A stretch of 13,775 bases of DNA from XYD12-FULL-36-8 sp041739035 (lineage in GTDB: Bacteria > Bacteroidota > Ignavibacteria > Ignavibacteriales > Ignavibacteriaceae): the NCBI GenBank assembly GCA_041739035.1, contig JBGSOQ010000206.1, positions 1-13,775 on the forward strand. The letters run 5' to 3'. Shown piece after piece: positions 1 through 6,771 of this stretch. Every line of letters starts with the position of its first letter. The stretch's first letter is position 1. The notes under the pieces were generated by a model. It did no database searches and was not told the origin of the DNA. It saw nothing but the letters and a program-made list of their open reading frames with translations. The position numbers were made by a program, and so were the translations under genes.

Positions 1-110
1 AGATTCCGATCGCGCTCATTTATTAGATCTTCTCGCAATCTTTCGATTTCCCCCGCCAAATCAGCTGGTGGTAGAAGGCTTTGTTCATTCTCGTCTATGT
101 AAAGATCCAT
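1..110 (-). CDS. Probable GrpE-type nucleotide exchange factor, N-terminus only
   Basis: Only the first 36 codons are in the window; the gene runs off the left edge. The start ATG (110-108) has a good Shine-Dalgarno, GAGGTG, 4 nt upstream. The peptide begins MDLYIDENEQSLLPPADLAG and continues as a charged helix (EIERLREDLINERDRN). An acidic leader followed by a long E/R-rich coiled coil is how GrpE proteins begin, just before their conserved core. GrpE releases ADP from DnaK in the cytoplasm. Local GC is higher than in most neighbours, as for the DUF2254 gene. The diagnostic GrpE core lies outside the window, so any other coiled-coil protein remains possible. Confidence 0.45.
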   Translation of the reverse strand, partial: MDLYIDENEQSLLPPADLAGEIERLREDLINERDRN

Positions 111-414
111 TGTACACCTCTTTTATTGTTCATCAACGGGCTTGTAACAACTCTCTTAATAAAGCAAATTTGGATACTGACTTGGTCGTTACACTCTACT
201 GCCATAATTCTAAATAAATTAGATTGTTTGATTAGCTTAATTAGTGTGTATGGAATAATCTGTATATCCTTTTTCACCTGGATAATAAAATTGTTCGTCT
301 TGGGTTCCAGGAACGCAATAGTTTAGGATTTATCAATTTATATTTCTTTCTTTAAAATTATCCATCACACTAATACAAACTCAATAACTGCTTAATCCTT
401 GAATGTTCCATCAA
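111..414. other. Intergenic leader of the left-edge gene; no supported gene
   Basis: About 300 bp between the metallophosphatase stop and the GrpE-like start. Open frames here are short, lack a Shine-Dalgarno, or run across the GrpE-like start in another frame. It probably carries the promoter of the left-edge gene, but no convincing -35/-10 pair or hairpin terminator was found by eye. Confidence 0.5.
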
Positions 415-1842
415 TTATACCAAACAAAAAGTGTTGTGGTAAAAATTTGTAAAATTAGGGTTTTGAACTAGATACTCTACCATTGCATCAACTGCTTTTA
501 TGGATAAGTTTAGCCTGTTCTTACCTAATTTTTCCGGCACACCCTGCATTGTAACAAAAGCTGCTTCGTATGTTTTATCTTTTATCAACGGCTCATCACC
601 AATAAATATTTGTTGAATGCGATACCCTTTTGGATTTTCAATTCTCATTTTTACATATAAACCCAAGCACCGTTTAACATATCCACCCATTTGCTTCATA
701 GAGTCAGCAGAAAATGTTCGTTCCAAATTTTCTTCAAGCATACCAATTATTTCATTGCCGGTAAGTTGCACCGTAGAAACCTCAGGATTCATAGGAATAA
801 TATTGAATAAATCCCATTTGGTTATTGGGCCAATCGGAATGGGCGCTCCGTAACGCCAACCGTTTGAGAATGCAATATCAGTTTTAGTTATTAACTTTAT
901 AGCTGACAATAAAAGATTATCCATTGTGGATTCCAGTGTATTATATCTATGTAATATGACGGGTGTTTGTCCAACTACTTCTTGCTTTAAACTTTGAAAT
1001 GGTTTTATAATATCATCAACCATATTTGCAATCTCTTCATTCAGTTTAACAGATGTATCAATGGTAATAAGTTTATAGGTGAAATCAATAATTTTCTTTT
1101 CTTGAATATTCAATTCCAGATGTCCTAAAAAAGAACCGTGACAACCGCATTGAATTACAATTGTATTATTAATTTTTATAACTTCATATAAGCGATTATG
1201 AGTATGGGCACTTAAACAAATATCCACACCATTTATTTCCGAAAGCAAAGCAGCATCTTGCGGAAATCCATTGTGCGAAAGAAGTACTATAAGATTTGCA
1301 CCTTCATCTTTGGCTTTTTGAATATATCCGGGCAGCTCTTTTGAACCATCTGTAATTTTTAATCCTTCGCTAAAATTCTTCGGCATCGTTTTATCAATGA
1401 TATTAGAACAAATTCCAATAACAGCAATTTTCAGATCTTCAACTTCTTTTAGAATGTAAGGTGGAAGAAAAAGACTGTTGTCTTTGTCATACACATTAAT
1501 GCCTAATATGGGATAGTTTAACTGACTCGCAATATTTTTTAGTTGCTGCGGACCATAAGCGAAATCCCAATGACCAACCATTGCACTAAAGCCCATTTTA
1601 TTTAGTATAGGGATAATAGCTTCCCCTTTTGATTGGATTAATGGTAATGTACCATGAAAGGTATCTCCACCATCAAACAATAAGGTGTTTCTATTGCTTT
1701 TTCTAATATCCTTTATTTTAGAAGCTATACGAGAAAAACCGCCAGCAGTTTCTATAATTTCTTTACCACCCTTATAGAATAATTCAGGATGTGGTTCAAG
1801 GTAACCATGTACATCATTAATATAAGCTATTGATAATTGCAT
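415..1842 (-). CDS. SoxB-like / 5'-nucleotidase family metallophosphatase
   Basis: A 475-residue protein with the two-domain layout of the UshA/SoxB family. The N-terminal calcineurin-like metallophosphoesterase domain shows D10-x-H12, GGD (D60), LSH (H190) and AHTH (H213, H215), which are the expected di-metal ligands. The usual GNHE motif is replaced by G90-H-W-D, followed by FAYG. The C-terminal nucleotidase domain starts near residue 310 (TMDNLLLSAI) and carries FSNGWRYG, GPITKWDLFNIIP and LTGNEIIGMLEE. The HWD/HWE variant and the SNG-W/F-R-xG motif are, from memory, more like the thiosulfohydrolase SoxB than UshA. There is no signal peptide, so it should be cytoplasmic, unlike periplasmic SoxB or UshA, and no other sox gene is nearby. 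The substrate is therefore unknown; a nucleotide or other phosphate ester is possible. The start has only a weak AAGAAA-type site. The hydrolase gene ends 64 bp upstream. Confidence 0.82.
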   Translation of the reverse strand: MQLSIAYINDVHGYLEPHPELFYKGGKEIIETAGGFSRIASKIKDIRKSNRNTLLFDGGDTFHGTLPLIQSKGEAIIPILNKMGFSAMVGHWDFAYGPQQLKNIASQLNYPILGINVYDKDNSLFLPPYILKEVEDLKIAVIGICSNIIDKTMPKNFSEGLKITDGSKELPGYIQKAKDEGANLIVLLSHNGFPQDAALLSEINGVDICLSAHTHNRLYEVIKINNTIVIQCGCHGSFLGHLELNIQEKKIIDFTYKLITIDTSVKLNEEIANMVDDIIKPFQSLKQEVVGQTPVILHRYNTLESTMDNLLLSAIKLITKTDIAFSNGWRYGAPIPIGPITKWDLFNIIPMNPEVSTVQLTGNEIIGMLEENLERTFSADSMKQMGGYVKRCLGLYVKMRIENPKGYRIQQIFIGDEPLIKDKTYEAAFVTMQGVPEKLGKNRLNLSIKAVDAMVEYLVQNPNFTNFYHNTFCLV

Positions 1843-1906
1843 TTTACATTTCTTACATCATTGAATATTATTTCGAGATTGTTCGAATGATTATCTGTCA
1901 TCCCGT

Positions 1907-2758
1907 TCATTCTCCTGCAAATTTGATCAGCTCAGTATTAAACTTTTTAGTTTCCTCCAGAAACAAACTATGTCCGCTATTCTCAAAAGCAATTATGCGT
2001 GAATTTGAAATTCCGGCTTTCATCTGTTCCGCCAAATCAAAAGAACATATTTTGTCTTTTTTGCCATGCATAATCACTGTTGGAATTTTTATTTTCGTCA
2101 AATCACTTCGCAGGTCTGTATCACGCAAAGCGATTAAACATTGAGCAGTTGCATAAGAAGATGCACTTAAACAAATTCCATACAACCAACTTCCGATGCC
2201 TTCATTCAAAGAAGTTTCTGTAGCGGAGAATATCTTTGCGAAATTTGATAAGAGCTTTGGTCGGTCTTTATAGTTCAATTTGATTAAGTCATCAACCGCA
2301 CTTATTGGAAGATTGTATGGAAAGTCTTTGCGTTGTGTCCAAATCGGGGCGGCTGCACTAATTAAAGCCAGCTTAGAAACATGAGCTCCATTGTAATTTG
2401 CAACAAAACGAATAGCAATGGCACCGCCCATGGAAAAGCCAACTAAAACAGAATCTTTTATTATAAGCTTAGCTAAAACTTGTTTTATATCCGATGTATG
2501 CACATCATAATCATAGGCTCTGTAAGGCTTATCGGATTTGCCAAAACCTCTTAGCGTAATACCAATTACACGAAAATTTTTATTTATCAGTTCGTTGTAC
2601 TGGTATTCATACATTTCATCACTTAACGGCCAACCATGTATAAACACAATAGGTCTGCCTTCGCCCGCATCTGTTATATGAAGGCGCACATGGGGTTCAA
2701 CTTCTATATATTCTGCCCTGGCAATAACAGGTATTTTTTCACTGAGTGTTTTATTCAT
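1907..2758 (-). CDS. Alpha/beta hydrolase (haloperoxidase/esterase-like), copy 1
   Basis: A 283-residue single-domain alpha/beta hydrolase, cytoplasmic, with no signal peptide. The oxyanion-hole motif is VFIHGWPLSD (residues 38-47). The nucleophile elbow is G-F-S109-M-G-G, the catalytic acid is likely D235 in HGKKDK, and the histidine is H263 in SGHSLF. Strand/turn motif LRGFGKSDKP (69-78) is typical of the chloroperoxidase/esterase group. The cap between residues 135 and 210 gives no substrate clue. The start is supported by AAGGAAAAG upstream. It lies 119 bp downstream of HPF copy 1. Its first 34 codons and leader are duplicated at 4948-5050 as a truncated copy. It is only distantly similar to the hydrolase at 6770-7603. 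Confidence 0.88.
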   Translation of the reverse strand: MNKTLSEKIPVIARAEYIEVEPHVRLHITDAGEGRPIVFIHGWPLSDEMYEYQYNELINKNFRVIGITLRGFGKSDKPYRAYDYDVHTSDIKQVLAKLIIKDSVLVGFSMGGAIAIRFVANYNGAHVSKLALISAAAPIWTQRKDFPYNLPISAVDDLIKLNYKDRPKLLSNFAKIFSATETSLNEGIGSWLYGICLSASSYATAQCLIALRDTDLRSDLTKIKIPTVIMHGKKDKICSFDLAEQMKAGISNSRIIAFENSGHSLFLEETKKFNTELIKFAGE

Positions 2759-3192
2759 TTTTCTTTTCCTTATTATTTTGGGTTGATTTATGAAAACATA
2801 TTCGTCTTATTCAAGAATAACAATTTCTGATATTTTTCTATTTCGAATTTCAAACTCCGAATAATTCTTAACCGACGCTAATAATTTCTCAAACGTCCTT
2901 TTATTGTATCAAGGGAAGACTTTAACTTATCGACTGCTCCTGTTACTGCTTGTTCCTGGGTATCCGCATTATTAGTAACAGCTATTGGTTTCATTCCCTT
3001 AAGACGAGCTTCAATCATGCATCGTTTATCGTTCTTTCCTTTCTTGTCACCGTCTTCATCCTTCAGATGGATTTCCACCTTAGTAATGTGATCACTCACT
3101 CTACTTAATGAACTTTCAATTATGCTTCTGAACTTTGCAATTAATGTCTCATTACTTTGGATATTATGGCCTATATTTATTTGGATATTCAT
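2656..3192 (-). repeat. 537-bp duplicated block, copy 1 (hydrolase start + intergenic + HPF)
   Basis: This segment matches 4948-5484 end to end with the same length, 537 bp in both. By eye, the hydrolase 5' part and the intergenic part are about 92-94% identical. The 3' half of the HPF gene is about 82% identical, and the 5' third is clearly lower. Copy 1 sits in the intact context, with a full hydrolase downstream. Confidence 0.9.
2878..3192 (-). CDS. HPF/RaiA-family ribosome-associated protein, paralogue 1
   Basis: A 104-residue cytoplasmic protein resembling the short hibernation-promoting-factor/RaiA (sigma-54 modulation) fold. Family members bind the 30S decoding region and silence ribosomes under stress. 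Visible marks are the central strand VEIHLKDEDGDKKG (39-52), the conserved NDKRCMIEARL (54-64), PIAVTN (69-74), and a C-terminal helix EQAVTGAVDKLKSSL (80-94) ending GRLRN. It lacks the C-terminal dimerisation extension of long HPF. The start overlaps the stop of a 63-codon ORF as ATGA, and an AGGAGC site lies 5 nt upstream, so translational coupling is likely. The paralogue at 5170-5484 is about 65% identical overall (68/104 counted), but only about 29% over the first 28 residues. Confidence 0.85.
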   Translation of the reverse strand: MNIQINIGHNIQSNETLIAKFRSIIESSLSRVSDHITKVEIHLKDEDGDKKGKNDKRCMIEARLKGMKPIAVTNNADTQEQAVTGAVDKLKSSLDTIKGRLRNY

Positions 3193-3380
3193 GTTTTGCT
3201 CCTATTATTATTGTGATTGACCTTATAACCATAAGTGACTGCCTCTGCAATCATCGTTCGAACGACTGATTGAAGGTCTCTACCATTCCGTGTAGTGCTT
3301 AACATTCGTTTTGCTTTCCTTATTTTTTTTTGACCCAGGTTGTAAATTATCAACCACTTTTTGAGCGATATATATTTCAT
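3189..3380 (-). CDS. Small basic protein of unknown family, coupled to HPF copy 1
   Basis: A 63-codon ORF that I do not recognise. It begins 8 nt after the DUF2254 stop, with a GAAGA purine stretch next to the ATG. Its stop overlaps the HPF start (ATGA), and the HPF Shine-Dalgarno lies inside its last codons. The N-terminal half is lysine/arginine-rich (KKIRKAKRML, 18-27); the middle holds SVVRTMIAEAVTYG (38-51), which could be a helix. No membrane segment is seen. It has no counterpart upstream of HPF copy 2. The tight packing argues for a real gene; the short, skewed composition would also fit a decayed remnant or a leader ORF. Confidence 0.4.
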   Translation of the reverse strand: MKYISLKKWLIIYNLGQKKIRKAKRMLSTTRNGRDLQSVVRTMIAEAVTYGYKVNHNNNRSKT

Positions 3381-3381
3381 T

Positions 3382-3514
3382 CTTCACACTAAGCATGTTC
3401 AGTTTCGAGCATTTCGTTCAATTGTGCCAGTCGCGTGTTAATCCTATCATAGTCATAGATTGACTTAACGGTACGCTCGGCCAGTTCGGCAATCAATTGT
3501 ACTTGTTCAAGAAG
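3382..3514 (-). repeat. 133-bp direct repeat, copy 1 (DUF2254 3' end)
   Basis: The last 126 bp of the intact DUF2254 gene plus a few bases beyond its stop match 4815-4947 at a constant offset of 1433 bp. The match includes an uninterrupted identical run of 56 bp (3422-3477 against 4855-4910). The two copies bracket the full DUF2254 gene. Confidence 0.9.
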
Positions 3515-4711
3515 AGCCCGCCTTCGTTGCGTTCTGGTCGTTAAACCGGCAAGGGTTTGAAAGGAGTCCAGCATATGCAAGATAATGGCAACATTACCAT
3601 TGGCGCTGCTTCTAATTTGATTAAACGATTCAGATAGTAAGCTTTCAAAGCTCACACCTTTAGCGATCACCCTCAGTTCCCCTTTCTCGTAGCGGTGCAA
3701 TGAGGGGATTTGCCGAGTCGCCATCGGTGCCAGAATCGCCGTAAGATAATCCACACACGTCACAGCAGTTGTTGTGTCGTTGATGCCGGGAGAGAGTGCT
3801 TTCAAACCCACATCCACGATCTGCCTGATACCAAATGCCGGATCCTGTTCCACCGAACGGAAGCGGCTGATGCTGAATGCTGCATGTAAGGCAGAAATCT
3901 TTTCCTGATCAGGCTGGTCTTCCATAGCGAGTGAAACCAGCGGAGTGTTTTGGACAACAAACTCACCGATTCCGCGTTCCATCCGTACAACAGTTTTCCA
4001 GTCTCGCGCCACGCGGAGTAGTCCGTCATTATTCACATTCTGGATATAGCCGTTCTCCCTGGATTGGATGACACACCAATTCCTCTTAGCTAAGGGAGGT
4101 GGAATTTGTTCATCATCGTCTTCATCCGGCCCGTGCCCAAGTTTTTCCGGGAACAGCAGATCAATGGTCGCGTTAGTTTCCTCAGCGATCGAAGCAATGA
4201 TACTGGAAGCCTGGATCGAAGAAGCGATGTGATGAATGAAAAACATTAGGGTGCCAACACCTACCAGTGCCATTACGAAGCCAAAGAATACTGCCAGATT
4301 TGGAACAAATGCACCCTCGTCACCGCTGCGAATGGTACGCAAAACGATTAGGCAATAAGTAAAAATGCCTGCGAAGATCCCAAGCACAGCCTGCGTAACA
4401 CGGCTACGCATAAAGTTCCGTAAGATGCGCGAAGTGTATTGGCTCGAAGCCAGTGCAAGCACTACCAATATCATGGAGAACGAGACGCCCACTATGGACA
4501 TCATCGAACCGGCAATCGTGGACATCATTCCTCTCGCGCCTTCTGCCCCGGCTCCAAAAAGTCGTGGCCACTGGTTCAGCCATCGGTCGCTTCCGGCGGA
4601 ATCCGATTGAATCAAAGTTACAGCTAAGGCAATGCTAGCCAAAACAATCAGCGAAGGCATAAACCAAAAGTTCGACCTTAAATCGCTCCAAAGTTGCTTC
4701 AACTTATTCAT
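3389..4711 (-). CDS. DUF2254 family predicted inner-membrane protein
   Basis: A 440-residue integral membrane protein. Hydrophobic helices are visible near residues 17-34, 65-90, 106-124 and 137-160, followed by a soluble C-terminal region. The signature LKALSPGINDTTTAVTC (about 299-315) and the layout match DUF2254/COG4325, whose function is not established. The C-terminal tail is helical and charged (LAERTVKSIYDYDRINTRLA). GC is about 47-52% in sampled lines, against about 30% in the neighbouring phosphatase and baeRF genes, and codon choice is richer in G/C third bases, which suggests horizontal acquisition. The start follows a run of imperfect GGAAATT/AGAAATT repeats and has no strong Shine-Dalgarno. 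The 63-codon ORF and HPF copy 1 follow immediately, probably in one transcript. A C-terminal fragment of a paralogue lies just upstream at 4810-4947. Confidence 0.85.
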   Translation of the reverse strand: MNKLKQLWSDLRSNFWFMPSLIVLASIALAVTLIQSDSAGSDRWLNQWPRLFGAGAEGARGMMSTIAGSMMSIVGVSFSMILVVLALASSQYTSRILRNFMRSRVTQAVLGIFAGIFTYCLIVLRTIRSGDEGAFVPNLAVFFGFVMALVGVGTLMFFIHHIASSIQASSIIASIAEETNATIDLLFPEKLGHGPDEDDDEQIPPPLAKRNWCVIQSRENGYIQNVNNDGLLRVARDWKTVVRMERGIGEFVVQNTPLVSLAMEDQPDQEKISALHAAFSISRFRSVEQDPAFGIRQIVDVGLKALSPGINDTTTAVTCVDYLTAILAPMATRQIPSLHRYEKGELRVIAKGVSFESLLSESFNQIRSSANGNVAIILHMLDSFQTLAGLTTRTQRRRALLEQVQLIAELAERTVKSIYDYDRINTRLAQLNEMLETEHA

Positions 4712-4809
4712 TAGTCAGTTTCCATTTCCAATTTCTAATTTCCGGCACGACTTGGTTGTGTTTATCAAATGCAATGTTTGTGCTAGATTTCGTAAGACTA
4801 TTCATTCTC

Positions 4810-4947
4810 CTAACCTTCACACAAAACAGGTTCAGTTTGGAGCATTTCGTTAACTTGTGCCAGTCGCGTGTTAATCCTATCATAGTCATAGATTGACTTA
4901 ACGGTACGCTTAGCCAGTTCATCGATCAATTGGACATGTTCGCGAAG
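4810..4947 (-). pseudogene. DUF2254 C-terminal remnant
   Basis: Read in frame, this gives LREHVQLIDELAKRTVKS followed by IYDYDRINTRLAQVNEML and a stop at 4812-4810. It corresponds to the last 42 residues of the intact DUF2254 protein, with several amino-acid changes (E to K, L to V, an altered tail PVLCEG). The rest of the gene is missing; at 4947/4948 the sequence switches abruptly to the hydrolase copy. The changes are mostly conservative and the frame is intact, so it derives from a diverged copy rather than a very recent duplication. It has no start codon and is unlikely to be made. Confidence 0.85.
4815..4947 (-). repeat. 133-bp direct repeat, copy 2
   Basis: Partner of 3382-3514, in the same orientation and 1433 bp away. 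It ends at the junction with the 537-bp block; the bases gcc shared by both parent sequences at the junction could be a microhomology. Confidence 0.9.
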
Positions 4948-5050
4948 TGCCCTCGCCCGCATCTGTTATGTGAAGACGCACATTGGGTTCTACTTCTATA
5001 TATTCTGCCCTAGCAATAACAGGTATTTTTTCACTGAGTGTTTTATTCAT
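4919..5050 (-). pseudogene. Truncated alpha/beta hydrolase copy (43-codon chimeric ORF)
   Basis: The first 34 codons repeat the start of the hydrolase at 1907-2758 with one visible residue change (EPHVRL to EPNVRL). The start codon and AAGGAAAAG ribosome-binding site are preserved. After residue 34 the frame enters the DUF2254 remnant out of frame, adds TSRTCPIDR and stops at 4921-4919. All catalytic motifs are lost. Because the translation signals are intact, a short peptide could still be produced downstream of HPF copy 2, but I see no reason to assign it a role. Confidence 0.8.
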
Positions 5051-5484
5051 TTTTCTTTTCCTTATTATTTTAGGTTGATTTATGAAAACATAATCGTCTT
5101 ATTCAAGAACAACAATTTCTGATATTTTTCTATTCCGAATTTCAAAGTTTGAATAATTCTTAACCGTTACTAATGATTTCTCAAACGTCCTCGAATTGTA
5201 TTAAGAGAAGACTTTAACTTATCAACAGCTCCTGTTACTGCCTGTTCACTAGTGTCAGCGTGATTAGTAACAGCAATCGGTTGCATTCCTTCAAGGCGAG
5301 CTTCAATCATGCATCGTTTATCGTTCTGTCCGTGCTTATTGCCGTCCTCATCTGAAAGATGGACTTCCAGGCGCGTTATCTGATCACTATATCTGCTTAA
5401 GTCTTCCGATATTAAAGCTGTAATCAAAGTTTTGAGTTCTTCACTCCCAGTTACATTTTTGTCGGTGTTAAATTGAATTTTCAT
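4948..5484 (-). repeat. 537-bp duplicated block, copy 2
   Basis: Partner of 2656-3192, in the same orientation and with equal length. It carries the truncated hydrolase start, the intergenic region (5051-5169) and the intact HPF paralogue 2. The similarity falls off in the 5' third of the HPF gene and stops at or near its start codon; the upstream leader (5485 on) is unrelated to that of copy 1. Confidence 0.9.
5170..5484 (-). CDS. HPF/RaiA-family ribosome-associated protein, paralogue 2
   Basis: 104 residues, the same length as paralogue 1 and with the same conserved core: LEVHLSDEDGNKHG (39-52), NDKRCMIEARL (54-64), PIAVTN (69-74) and EQAVTGAVDKLKSSL (80-94). Residues 29-104 are about 79% identical between the two; residues 1-28 are about 29%. 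Differences include several charge changes in the N-terminal helix. Expected role is binding to idle ribosomes in the cytoplasm. It lies 117 bp downstream of the baeRF gene. Its leader is very AT-rich (5485-5600) with no clear Shine-Dalgarno, unlike the coupled start of paralogue 1, so the two are probably controlled differently. Confidence 0.85.
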   Translation of the reverse strand: MKIQFNTDKNVTGSEELKTLITALISEDLSRYSDQITRLEVHLSDEDGNKHGQNDKRCMIEARLEGMQPIAVTNHADTSEQAVTGAVDKLKSSLNTIRGRLRNH

Positions 5485-5601
5485 AATTGTTAAAAATTTA
5501 AATCTTAAAAAAGTTGATTAATATAAAATTGATATTAGGTCATTTTATCATGTCTGCAATTTTTATATTTCATGTTATATATCATATAAAGAATATTTTT
5601 T

Positions 5602-6756
5602 TCAATAACGAAATACTGCGGCAAGTCCTGTTTTAGTTGGCATTTTTTCCGATGGAATAATCATAACTTTCCCACCCATCTTTGTGACTAATTCTCCAAT
5701 ATCATCAAGTAGGTCGTCTAATATTGGTTGTGTTGAATCTGCTTGTTTGAAAGTACCGGTATTTTTATTTCTAAGCCTCTTTGCAATTACACGATTCGCC
5801 TCTATAAGAATTATCTCTACTCTTCCAGCTTCTGCTGCTTCTACCACTTCCTCAATATTGTCACTGCCTAAGCCATTTGCCTTTGCTTGCACGAACTTAT
5901 CAGCTAAATTTTGAAGTTTAAGTAAATAGTTTGGCTCCAACACCTCCCATGCTAATTTTATCAGCTTATCTGTTGAAATAGATTCCGGGTTCACTGCAAT
6001 ACCTTTTGGCAGCAATAATGGATTTTTGTTTACCTTTTGAAAAAGATTATGGTGTTCTGGCAGAGCAGCAAGTAACAAGGGCAATCCTGTTGGTTTTGAA
6101 TAGTACTCGTAAATGGCACTGGCAATGACACGAAAAAATCCCTCAGCATCTTTGTCAACTGCATCTTTTTTACCACCATGACCATGGTGCATGTTTGAGC
6201 TTTCTCCCCCGACTCCACCATAAGATGCGACAGTCGAATGCTTTTCGGTCAATTCATCTCCAAGTGCCTCTGTTATAGTTTTGGGAATATCAGGATGGAG
6301 TTCTACCTCGACAAGTGAATGACGGTTACCTTCAAAGAATCGTATATCATGAAGGTTTAAACTCAAAACATGGTAGCGGTCTACAGATTGCAAATATTTT
6401 CTTAGAGGTTTTGTATGAAAACTATCAGCTACAACTGCAAATTCTTGAACTGCTATCGGTATAGTTATAACTTTGAAATATTCAGTCGAACCGAGAACAG
6501 CAAGTCCATCCAATGTATGATTCCAAAATTCCTTGTTATTGCCAAGCGTCTCGAATGGTTCAAGAAATTTCTTTACATCGAAAGCTGAATATTGTTCTAA
6601 TAAGGATTTCTCTAATTGTTTAACAAGATTTTTAAATCTGATAATATCCTGAAGGTTTTCAGGGTGACTTCTATGAGTAGGCATATAAAGTGAAAGACAT
6701 GATGTGCTGCTTATAGATAGGAGTTCTTTAATTAATTCTCTGGTAAGTAATTCCAT
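5602..6756 (-). CDS. baeRF-family (bacterial eRF1-like) protein
   Basis: A 384-residue cytoplasmic protein that I assign to the bacterial archaeo-eukaryotic release factor (baeRF) group, probably the family 3/7 type. Supporting stretches are CLSLYMPTHRSHPEN at the start, FWNHTLDGLAVLGSTEYFKV (about 77-96), the strand YHVLSLNLHDIRFFEG (128-143), LPLLLAALPEHHNLF (225-239) and the C-terminal MPTKTGLAAVFRY. The eRF1-like fold is built of these strands. A Gly/Ser/His-rich loop GGVGGESSNMHHGHGGKKD (180-198) sits where an eRF1 peptidyl-hydrolase loop would be expected, but no GGQ is present. The start at 6756 is preferred over an in-frame ATG at 6822, which would overlap the upstream gene; AAAGGG lies 9 nt before it and overlaps that gene's stop. 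A role in ribosome rescue or silencing is inference only. Confidence 0.75.
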   Translation of the reverse strand: MELLTRELIKELLSISSTSCLSLYMPTHRSHPENLQDIIRFKNLVKQLEKSLLEQYSAFDVKKFLEPFETLGNNKEFWNHTLDGLAVLGSTEYFKVITIPIAVQEFAVVADSFHTKPLRKYLQSVDRYHVLSLNLHDIRFFEGNRHSLVEVELHPDIPKTITEALGDELTEKHSTVASYGGVGGESSNMHHGHGGKKDAVDKDAEGFFRVIASAIYEYYSKPTGLPLLLAALPEHHNLFQKVNKNPLLLPKGIAVNPESISTDKLIKLAWEVLEPNYLLKLQNLADKFVQAKANGLGSDNIEEVVEAAEAGRVEIILIEANRVIAKRLRNKNTGTFKQADSTQPILDDLLDDIGELVTKMGGKVMIIPSEKMPTKTGLAAVFRY

Positions 6757-6765
6757 AATATTTTT

Positions 6766-6771
6766 CCCTTT
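6766..6771 (-). promoter_or_regulatory. Ribosome binding site deciding the baeRF start
   Basis: AAAGGG on the minus strand, 9 nt before ATG 6756 and overlapping the TAA of the upstream hydrolase. It supports the 384-residue form and close coupling of the two genes. Confidence 0.6.

Noticed and set aside
81..326. 81-codon plus-strand ORF with hydrophobic composition
   Set aside because: It overlaps the well-supported start and Shine-Dalgarno of the GrpE-like gene, has no ribosome binding site, and its hydrophobic look comes from AT-rich sequence.
4704..4922. 72-codon minus-strand ORF overlapping the DUF2254 stub
   Set aside because: It reads the DUF2254 remnant in the wrong frame and runs through the repeat-rich leader; the other frame gives clear homology to the DUF2254 tail.
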